Source: Saccoglossus kowalevskii (lineage: Eukaryota; Hemichordata; Enteropneusta; Harrimaniidae). Taken from it: DNA of 20,034 nt. The stretch spans positions 301,176 to 321,209 of the forward strand of contig NW_003133350.1 of the NCBI RefSeq assembly GCF_000003605.2, written 5' to 3'. A program made the translations under genes and the position numbers. The notes beneath the pieces are model-generated. The model worked only from the letters and a program-made list of their open reading frames with translations, did no database searches and had not been told where the DNA came from. Positions 1 through 11,100 of this stretch are shown here, in pieces (the stretch's first letter is position 1; every line of letters begins with the position of its first letter).

Positions 1-525
1 CAATAGCGCATTCAATTTTACATGAAAATACATTTCATTAAATATATCACGTGAAGCTTTTCAAGAAGCATGACAATTGTTTTCCTGAATAACAAACGAT
101 TAATATGATAACGTCATTCATATTTGTAAATACACAAATAAGGGTAGAGCTACATACAACTTGTTAATGCTTGTATACAAGTTGTACAAATTACATCTCC
201 CTTGAACCAACTATATTAACATTTTAAATATATATTTCCAAAATACATTTTTTTCTACATAAAATTGCCCTTGCTCCGGTTTCTAACATGTTGGTGTTGA
301 GTAGTGATGATAAATTAAATAAATTTTTCTTTTTGGTAATTCATAAAAATTAAGTGCTATTTGACGTTTTTCAAGTTGGTTAGTTTTGTTTGATCTCTCG
401 TATACACATAATCCTGCGATCTGTGTACCACATGGGAGAGAAGGAGCGACTCCACAAATACAACGATGAGCAAAATTAAATATATAATGCTTTATTCATC
501 GTTTCAAATGTACAGGATACAAACA

Positions 526-543
526 ATATATATATATATATAT
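526..543. repeat. (AT)9 microsatellite
   Basis: Eighteen bases of uninterrupted alternating A and T in the 3' flank. Confidence 0.95.
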
Positions 544-1316
544 GACCGGTGATACGAAGATAAAAAAGTAGGAATACACAAGTAATGCATGAGTAACATT
601 ATTATACATCTGTCACCGTAACGCAATAAGCTACAGCGTGCCGTAATTTTGAGGTATTTTACAGGTTATTTTCATCCTACCATATTTGGAAATGCAAATT
701 ACAATTATGAAATGTTTACTTGCGTAAGCGTCCTCTAATAATAAAAACAAACATGGCTACCATCAGGAGACGTTCGCTGTTCTAAACGTTTTGGATTTCG
801 GGATTAAGTATTCTTGGAAAGAAAAGATGTATAATAATAATAAGGTTATTACGAGGATACCTCGCAAGTATGCACGAAGGCAGTACAGCGGTAGTATCGA
901 CCAACGCGAAGCGGAGGTCAATGCAATAGCGTACTGTCTGAGTATATTACCTCATAGTATATTACATTATTATGTCTAATCACTGAAATCAATTGATCAT
1001 TATGATCTATTGTTGTGCCGTAGCAATACATATATATAAAATGATGAGATTAAAATTACGTAATAAAGTGCTCTCAAAGCAAAATAAATTGGTTATACTT
1101 TAATAATTGAAATTACATCACCAACCCGCTGGCTCAATCTTAATGAGTGTGAGAGCTATCAAATTTTAAAATCCCACAAGACTGTTCTCTTTCTCTTTCC
1201 GTTACTAGAAACAATTACAAAGTGTTTACCAATAGGTTAGGCGACAATGCAAGAAATCAGAGCCAATACAGAATTCTAGACTGAACGCACTTACCGAAAA
1301 TTTACCAAACTCGCCT

Positions 1317-1345
1317 TTTATTATTATTATTATTATTATTATTAT
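1317..1345. repeat. (ATT)n microsatellite
   Basis: About nine uninterrupted ATT units. On the minus strand its edge creates an AATAAA hexamer (1317-1322) that could act as a distal poly(A) signal for the receptor gene. Confidence 0.95.
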
Positions 1346-1942
1346 AGTCTCAGTATAAAATAAAATATTGTACCTTGAAAAACTTCTATATTTAATCTTG
1401 CGACGTGTGTCGAGAATCAACATAAGTAAATCAGTCATTTGAACTTGTGGACACTATTTGGTATAAAATGTTATTTCTTTGTTAGCAAATATTATGCCTA
1501 ATTTAGAATATACACATGCATCACTGGTCGAATACCAGTCATTGCCATTATTGTTGGAAGCACCCCTGAAGAAACAGTAGTGAAAAATTCCATTTGTGTT
1601 TTGATTGTGTTATTATTTTGAAGTAACATTATTATTATTATCAATATTGAATTTAGAAGAAGGTCATATTATTTTTTACAAACCCAATATTGATTTCCCC
1701 AAAATCGAGAAGTTGTACGTTTTCTGAAAATATGTTACTTACTGTTATACTATAAATGTACTTGTTGGTTATGATGAATAAATGCGGCGTGTGCACTACA
1801 CTACGTCGCACTACACATAAATACACAATATAATAAAATACAATATATTGCACTGTAATACAATACAATACATTACACTTAAATTTAAAAATAGAACGCA
1901 CATGATGCAACCAAAATTACAAACATAAAATGGTTAAATAAT

Positions 1943-1948
1943 TTTAAT
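1943..1948 (-). terminator. Candidate poly(A) signal ATTAAA for the receptor gene
   Basis: ATTAAA on the minus strand lies about 146 bases after the stop codon. A T/GT-rich stretch follows about 15-50 bases downstream (TTTGTAATTTTGGTTGC...), as expected for cleavage and polyadenylation. A canonical AATAAA occurs only later, at 1317-1322, inside an ATT microsatellite. Confidence 0.45.
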
Positions 1949-2093
1949 AGTGATATACATGTTCATCCAATTCGACTTGCAATATCAGATTTGACCAGAT
2001 GGCCATAAGGTAACAATCCAGCTTTGTATTCGACCAATGAATGCTACAATATATTACAGCCTGCTATGCTTATTGGCAATTCTGTTTCTTCAG

Positions 2094-2115
2094 TTAGGCA
2101 TCCAATAAGTCACAC
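2094..2115 (-). CDS. GABA-B-like receptor exon 17: last codons and stop
   Basis: The acceptor TTTCATTGTTTCCAG|G is strong. The G completes the Q codon begun in exon 16 (phase 2), then CDLLDA and a TAA stop at 2096-2094. The resulting tail after TM7 is only about 40 residues and has no heptad coiled coil. The acidic DLLDA ending is not a clear PDZ ligand. Confidence 0.7.
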
Positions 2116-5100
2116 CTGGAAACAATGAAACATGAAATTGTTATGATTACTGTCTGTCGGCCGCATTTTTTTTATAATAGGCAACTCAATTTGTAGATAA
2201 ACTATATTCACCAAAAAACAACATAAAAAGTTATGTTGTGAAATGCTAAAAATTCAATACATTTATAATATGGAAATTTCCCAACTTACTGAATTTCAAC
2301 ATCTTTAGAATTAGCACACGAACTGTGTGTTGCTGTAATCCTGGTATGTAGACTTTTATGAGGTTCAACTTGTACTACTTTATGGTCCATGTACTGTAAA
2401 ATATTCCAGGAAGGAAGCACAATAAACATATGAAACATCATATAATAAATCAAAATAGCATAGCAGAATGGCAATAGATTAAAAATACTTATTCACAACA
2501 TTGCAACAATGTCTTATGCTCAAAAAAGTTATACATTTAGTTTCATACATGGCACCTGTCCTGTATACATGTCTGAAGTTAGATAAAAACCGTTTAGCGA
2601 AACGTAACATAGATTTTAGTGGCACGTATTGTATTAGCATGTCGCTTATATACAGTGATGCCCGTCTTCCGTTAGACTCAAATGTATGATCTTCAACTTT
2701 GACAGGCAATCAATGTAATCTAATAAGTGTTGGATTGATATGATCCTGTATGTTTTACTGCCACCGATAAAACTAGCAGCATTATGCATCATCTGCAATT
2801 TAGAAATCAGCATACTGGGTGAACCATACATCAGGTAATTACAGTAGTGCTATTCTCGAACTGACAAGGACGTGTACCACCATTGTGTTTTTTTCAATAG
2901 ATGAACATTTTCTAATTTGTGTTATTCTTTGAAATTGTTGAAATGACGTTTTTTTTCCCAATAGAGAGTTTAAGATTTGCGTACGTAACGAGAACGTAAC
3001 ATGATGTTCTAATTTCGTTTGCGTTACGTTCTCGGGTGTCAGAAAACGATTAAGTACAAGCGCCCACAATGGGAACGTAACTGAAACCAGAACCATGTCA
3101 ATCCGTCTCTCATTGGGCAACAATAACTACCTAATAAAATTTGTTATGTCATTTCACGTCCGGAATCAGAATTAGTAGTTAGTTCACAGACATTTGACAG
3201 AGCTCTCACTATTTCCATCCACTCTGATGAGGTCCTAGGCCTGTTTGCCGAATCCTCTTTCAGCAGATCAATATCATGCGTTTTCAGTGGGTATAAATGT
3301 CAGCTAAAATGCATCCAATATTTCTTATTTCATCATAAATATTCAAAAACACTATATTCACACTATATAATACAAATATTCAATGTCAATGAAAATTATT
3401 CAAAATTGACAGCGAGAAAAGCTCTCGGAAATCAACTACGAGTCAGTCACCTTGACCACGTTCAAAACGACTGCCGAACGACCAGGCAACGTTCTCGTTC
3501 CGTTCTCGTATGCGCATCTTAATGTCTCTAATGTGTGCAATGTGGTCCCGCATCGCCATCTCGATGTCAAACATGACGCCAAGGTTCCGTACATTGTTAT
3601 CACGGAAACTAATGTACCATCAATGTCTACAATTTTTGGCGTTTTTTTCAGCATTTAGTTTTAATTTATTCAAATAGACATCCACAACTCGATATAATGA
3701 ATCATGTAGATCGTGGTAAATTCCGTTACAGAAAGATATAAGGAAGGATAAACACTTCTTGTGTCACTTGTACCAGTGCATATAACAGATTAATTGTGAG
3801 ACCCTTTTTATAACATTATTGATACCAAAATTACATTATTTCCCAAATAAACATGAATGTTTAAGTTGTTTGCCTGATATTTTGGATAGCATAAAGAACA
3901 AGCAGGTTATTGCTTAATACCGGTCAGTCTCATACATCATACCATAAACTGTTTTTTTTCAAGAAAATAGCCAGAATCATTGTCCGTGGTTGATAAATTT
4001 GAAACAAATCCACATCGGAGGTAAATATTAATACATACCTTAGGTATAGACAGCAAGAACTGAGTAGCAGTGGTCCCCAAAATGATGAATGTTGAAGAAA
4101 TTACGTAACACAGAGTCGGTTGAAATCGTAGAATATAGACCAGGGGTGCACCGAGACCGCACAAGATGACCACGTTGTAGATGCATATGCCGATATAGCG
4201 TGAGTCGTTCAATGCAGGGATATGCACCTGAAAATTAACACATTCCGTATTAGTAAGCGTGTTCAAACACATGCACAGACATAGGACTTTATTGACTCAT
4301 TTATTCATAAACGCATAATGTTATTTTGCAATGTACAAAGTAGCGAAAATTAAAATATTCAATGAATCAAGGTCTAACCTTTCTAGTTTCCCATGCCAGG
4401 AACACACCGAACAGAAGTAGCAATAGTTTGATACTTAAGATAGCAGCCATAAAGTAACCAAGGTTTTCTGATGTACAGGACGATACTTGATAAGTGATTA
4501 TAACGTTTTCCAGCTCTTTGGGCTAAAAATGCAATAGTGACATAACTTAATGACAACGGTGATATTATACTGTTAGTACACTGAATGTTGTCTCTCCTGA
4601 CACTCCACGATGATGGCAAAATCTCGTAAAATGTTGATGCACAACCCATTCAGTTTATTTGAAACACATGTACCGACAGTTGGGAGTGAATACTGACATC
4701 ATTGATTGTATGCAAATAGATTATATTTAATATGATAAATGTAATATACTCACTGCTGTCACTGTAACAAGATGTGACGTCATTGGATATATTATCTCCC
4801 ATATAGTGATTATCAACACATCTACGACAAAAATCACTAGAACAATTCCAAGTAGTTGCATGTCTTTTATTTTCTGTAATAGTTATTGTTTTGAAAGTGA
4901 ATATGCCTATTAAAATAACCATTTGTCTATTTTGAACTGATAAGAACCACACAAACAGAATGGTGCCACTAAAGAGGAATACCATTTTAGAAAACTAGTA
5001 AATATAATTGAAAAAATGTACATTTTAAAAATTGTTCTAGCAACAATATATAATCCTTATTTTGAAGAGTAACTTAAAAGAGAAGAGATCAGCGTAATAG

Positions 5101-8100
5101 TCTGAAAGAATGTTTAGAAAATCAAATGGTTATATATATATTTCTGTGCAATATCAAAATAGAAATATATTAATGTGCGTGCAATAATAACCGACATGAA
5201 GAAAACTAGTGTGATTTCAGAATTTCTAATTGAAAGGCGGCATGTACCATTTATTGTCACTATAATGCTCACATGTTTATGTGAAAGCCTTCTGTCTTAA
5301 AGATGAACGACATGTTTTTGCACATCATGTCCAGTAGACAAAGGACTCGGTGATTATAAAATATGCGATTGCCTTGCGATATTTCCGGGTATTGAATATC
5401 TATCGTTACGTATCACTCCTCGTGTGGTAACTGTTTTAAAGTTGACAAAATACAACCTTTGAGAAAAATACAAGACATTGCTCAGCAGAAAAATATGCTT
5501 GTTTAGAGTCAATTAAAGTAAAAAAAAACATTCCATGGACTGCGATATTATAAATCATTACTTACTATTTTCTGAACACGATTTTTGGTGAATATTACAT
5601 ACACTCTCCATGTCTTTGAAAATAATGCACCGTAAGCAATCGAAAAACCAATCATTAGTAGATAGACATAAGCTTTGCAGTAAACTGGTGAGTATTCTGT
5701 TGGAGTGTCGCAACATTCCTCAACAAAAACCGCTGAATACGTAATGATACACCCAAGCAGTATGAAATTGTTAATTGTTGGCGAGGACATCTTAATAGTT
5801 CTAAAAAAAGACATATTAACAAGTTGAGTTATTTTTTTTACATACCAAGTACAAGCGACCTTTTGTTTTAGTAAATATTGGCATTATTTTTACACGTAAT
5901 TAGCATAATTAAAAAGATAACAGTCGACTGCATGTTGTCATCAATGATTTAAATGTGATTTCAAAAAAAAAAGTTATGCTGACTTTTATTTACGCCTACT
6001 AAATGACGGCGAATCTACCAAGTTACGACCCTCACTATTTTTATAATTTATATTAATATTTAATCGAATTTAAGTCAAGTTTGCATAGCTAGGGTTTAGT
6101 AGGTGGAATGTATTGTGTAGTTTATATTAATATTAATATAATTGTACCGTACCTACCACCTACTAAATCTAAGTTACGCAAACATTTCTATGTTTTTTAA
6201 AGTTCAAATTAATACGCAACCCTAGACACACGCTCCAATCCAAACATAACGCAACTATATTATAAATGAAATCAATTATATTAAATGTTAATACAATGTG
6301 TGTGACGACGATCAATATGCAACTTACGCGCACGGGAAAATCGGTTTACGCGTGGCATTCTAATCATGAACTACGCGCATATCAGACTTCTTTATGGCAA
6401 TCCGAATTAAAGTAGGGATTGGGCTGCAATATTCAATAAATATATTTACAAACAGACTACTTAGAATATACTTTCTTGGTGTCGATCTATACCTAAACCC
6501 ATGTCTCTAAATGATCGACTGTTGACAATTCTGGCTTGCTATGTTCCTTCTACTTCTACAAGGTGGCGGATGCGGGTATGTACCCTGACAAAAAATATCA
6601 CCAATGTGTGGCTGACAGATTAATAAAGAATTGCTACTACATTACTCCTACTTACCTCTTATGCCTGAATTTGATGTTGAAAAATAACAATGTGACTGCA
6701 CATATGATTCCAGTGGCAGCTAAAACAGACATAATAAAATACACGTAATCTGGTACTGTGTAGATTCGGTACTCTTTGACAATTTCATCCTTCGGTGGTC
6801 CTGACCCTAGTGAAATTGAAATAAAACACCCAGTCATGGATAAATGAACAGTCATATGGGGAATACAAGTGAAAATCATCAATCCATCTGGAAAAACAAT
6901 TACCTCACAGGTACATTACACAACACAGGCAAATGAGTAAAACAAATGCATATAGATCCCTTTGTATTCATGGAGTGACGTCAATTAAAAAAAAAAGTGA
7001 ACATATTTTGATGTACATATACACCGCCTTGAGTTGAAATCCAATAATGACTATGGACATTTTTGTAAAACTGTTTAAATCATAAGAGCAACTGAATTTG
7101 ACAAGAAAATTCAGAAAAACTCATGTATAACTTCAATAAATATAAAATACTAATTTTACTTGTTTATTAAATACTGTACTCTTTATTTTAAAGTAAGAAG
7201 AGCATTTAGTTGTCAATTCGGTCCAACCAAAATGTCTACATAATTTTTCACCATATGACTAACAGTTGAAAGCTTCAAGTTATATGCGAACTTTGTATAC
7301 ACATAGTTTAAACGGTTAAAGAAAATTAAACCTCGAAATCGAATGGTTAGTATAGTATCAATGGTTGCCAGAGAAGTCAAACGGACCATTAACGTATTAC
7401 TCATAAGGAAAGTGTCATCGTGTGACTTTCTGATAAGCTTCCGGACAAAATGCCTGCATTGATAGTAATACTTAAAGTGAAATCATAATAACAATTGTGA
7501 AATCTACATTAATGAATTGTGTATATTTGATTCGGTACTGTTATCAATATTATCAATGCGTATTAGAATTAGTGTTAATGCTGTTCTGAATAACAGTTAC
7601 ATAACATAGTACATTCCAATGATATTTACCTTGCCATATCACTGCATCTTTGCTCTCAAATTCGAGAAAATCAGTACCTATATAATATCTAGCAATCTCC
7701 ACAATCTCGCGCCTGTTGAAATATAAAGCAAACAATTTAAACAAAAAATCTTCTCTCATGAACAGTCTTTTAGAAATTTACAATAATGGGAGTATTGGCG
7801 ACAATAAAGTAAGAGAAAGAAATGATGTAGTACCTTGAAATTGTTGACATCTCGATCTATTGAAGCTTCACCATTATTGTCAAATGACGTGTACGTCTAT
7901 GATAAGATTAAATGAAAACACAAAGGTATAATTTTGGCTGAATATGCAGTTTTCTAGTTACTTAAAACACATTATGTATTGTATCCCGAAACAATGTTAT
8001 TATTTAATTTTTAGGCATTATGAATGGAAATACTGAATTTGGAAAAAATACCTAAAAGATTTCTACATGAAGTACTACATGAAGTACCACATATTATATC

Positions 8101-11100
8101 AATTACTCATTATTTATTTCACAGACACGAGACAAAATATGTAAATGTGACTGAATCTTACCAAACCATAAATGATTGAACAACAATTCAAGAACACATA
8201 CAATCAACAAGACAATGCACAAAAACAAAATTATACAACTGACAAGGACATGATCACTACAATGTCAAATCAAAACCTAATAGGACAAGTTTAAAACACG
8301 ATGAAATGATAAAATCGCCACCTTGACACCAGAAAATGACACATTTTTGAAACTGCTCAAAATCAAGTCTGCAAGTTCACAATCTCCATATTCATAATCT
8401 TCTAATCGCTTGTTGTTATATTTCCCTTAAACCAAAAATACAAAATTAAAATGAGCACAACTACACATGTAATTTGTTTTTGATCATTATCAAGGATTCC
8501 AAGTTCAAATACATAGTGCAACGAACGAACCCGGTTTCATATAGCGCAAATCATAACACTTGAACTGATGCGAAAATTCGGGAATATATTAAACAAATTA
8601 TAGTTCTTACTGTTGGATTTCAGTACGTTTATAGTGTCATTTAACGCCAATGCTATTGCCCATACAGTATCATATGCGTAGGGTATGTTGATATATCCCA
8701 CTAAATTTTCAGCAGTGTGATTCATATAATTGTTGTATAATGACAGAAACTCATCTGGAGTCTGAAATATAATAAACATATGTCATAATATAATGTTGAA
8801 GTTGTGTAATCGAAATTTCATATATGAACTGTAACCAACATGAATATGTGGTTGTATCGCTCTTGTGTAAGAACGAAGTGCAGTTAGAATAAAACATTTT
8901 ACGAATCAAAACAACTGAAGACATATTAAAATTTAAATAACAATTTAAGATGTGCATTTCCAACAAAAATCTTGGCAACTAATATTTACGACGTAAAAAC
9001 AATGTGATCCAGATTACAGAAAATAAAGTTGATTGTACTTCTGAGGTTTACAGTCTTTTTTTTCAGAGCACCGCTACCATAAGTTCAATTTGAATATATC
9101 TTTTCAGATATCATATAATATTGATTAGAGAATAAATATACATGCTTAATCTATTAAACTAAATTACAGACCTATTCAATGGACCAAATTACAATGAAGT
9201 GATTATGCATATTATCCAAATTTGGCAATTAATATGCTAACATTTCAATCCCAAAATAATCCGGTATTTAGCATTGTCCCCATGTACTTATATACCAAGT
9301 TTCATTAAATCAGTTATTAGTCGTATTTACCCAAAACTAATCAGGTCTTCACAAAGCATACATGTCCCAAGTTTCATTGAAATCTGAATAGTGGTTTTTG
9401 GTAGAACAGACAGACATACATATAGAGAGGATAACCGCAATGACTCCCATTGTTTGCTTTGCACAAGGGAGTCAAAAATCAGGGAAACATCGTATACAAT
9501 CTATTTTTCATTTAATAATCATTATATTCTCATCGTGAGTTGGCTACATTGTCTTTTATTTTACGTGTTCGTGAAAATACAAACGGTGTCACTATCATAT
9601 TGCTAAACTGAACTGATGTTTACTTCCACTGTATATGCGATTTGCAGCAAGTAATGGTAGATATCGTAATGTAAAGTGATTGTCTCTCAGAAATAAACGA
9701 TGATGATAAACTATACAATAATCAAACAATTGCATAATAATACATTTTATTTGATCGAGTATCAATAGTTTTATTCTACGGTCAAAATGTGTGTGTTTTA
9801 AGTTGATTTTTTATTAAAGAAGAGAAGATGTGAATCTGCAAATATCCGCCATAGTTCACATCACCTTTTAGATTTAGTTTTCAATAAATCTGTTTTATGA
9901 CGATTTTATATAGACAAATAAACCACTCTTTCAAGCCCTTTTCAAGACCAGTTTTACAACAAACTTGCATATCTATATAATAGTTGTATCGTACACAAAC
10001 GCCATTCAAACGCATATTTCATTTTCCATTTTTATTCGTTCACGCGACGTTTTCACTATTTGTTCATTCATTCTGCTGATGAAAATTAACTATCGCCATC
10101 AGTATTCCGTTATTATTCGACATAACAATATTTATTCATTATTATTGTTATTCATATCAACACGAGCGACCGACTTGACTATTTCCGTCCCGCTCGTTGA
10201 ATTACTCTCATTGAATTTCAATTTAAATGACACTACCTGTTCATTCATTTATTCGTTCATTCGTTCCTTAAACATATCTACACTGGCAGAAAGAAAGAAA
10301 AAGCACATACTAACCAAATTTGAAATGCCTTTAGTGTTGTCCGGGTTCGTCAAATACATATATGCAGAGAGCATAGACTGCAAAAATAAGCAAGACATTA
10401 TTTTAGCATCAAGTTATTATGCATTCACAATGTTATTTGTCGAACGATTATGAAATAAAAAAAATAAATCTAAATGCCATATTTTCATGTAAGATGGTTA
10501 CAAATTAAATTGTGTGTACCGCTATTCCATTGCATTGAATTTGTTGTACAATTATTGTAATGTATGTCATTTTTCAAATATAAAATAGCAAGTTTATTTT
10601 ACAATACAAAGTATTTATTTTTTAGCACACTCTTGTCTTCATTTATTGTTTCAACTTCACAGTAATTATACCTTCAATTGTTAAATATATAAAAGTGCGA
10701 CTAGTCAATACACTTTTATAATAAGATATTCATTAGAAAACATGCAATGGAAATGCAATATCACAAAGGTGAATGAAATCATTTGGGATTGAGTTCTAGA
10801 TTGTCATTTTATGTATCACTTGATATATTTTGGTTAGGATAGAACTTTTTTTCATTTGATTCAGATTTATTTGCAAATCAACTTAATCATCCAATGTTAA
10901 CATCGTTTTTTTCATTATTATTATAACATAGCAGCCAAATGCATTGTTCAGCTATATTAGCAGAGTACCAAACATGACAATTGCATCTAACTTTGCCAGA
11001 TTCCAATCAACTAGGTAAGTCAAAAGATGATTCCTCGAAACTGTTAGAAAGGGCTATTCCAACAATTTAAAAAAAAATTAAACCTCATTGAATATAGAAT

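Larger units (their letters stand above)
1..1942. other. 3' flank of the receptor gene, no gene seen
   Basis: AT-rich DNA with short microsatellites, including an ATA run near 830-842. The short open frames here (for example 791-979 plus and 1653-1910 minus) are low-complexity and show no family similarity or splice support. Confidence 0.6.
2394..4038 (-). other. Intron 15
   Basis: It carries the split LINE remnant and the nested inverted-repeat element, which together fill 2500-3660. The rest, 3661-4038, shows nothing I can identify. Confidence 0.75.

Noticed and set aside
7213-7404. Minus-strand 63-codon frame in intron 10 as an alternative exon
   Set aside because: No family similarity and no fitting splice sites; it would lengthen a well-aligned linker between exons 10 and 11.
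9638-9700. A 60-base minus-strand block open in all three frames with AG and GTAAAC at its ends, as a possible exon between exons 6 and 7
   Set aside because: The phase-consistent frame (TITLHYDIYHYLL...) does not resemble the receptor, and the frame that faintly resembles it does not fit the phases.
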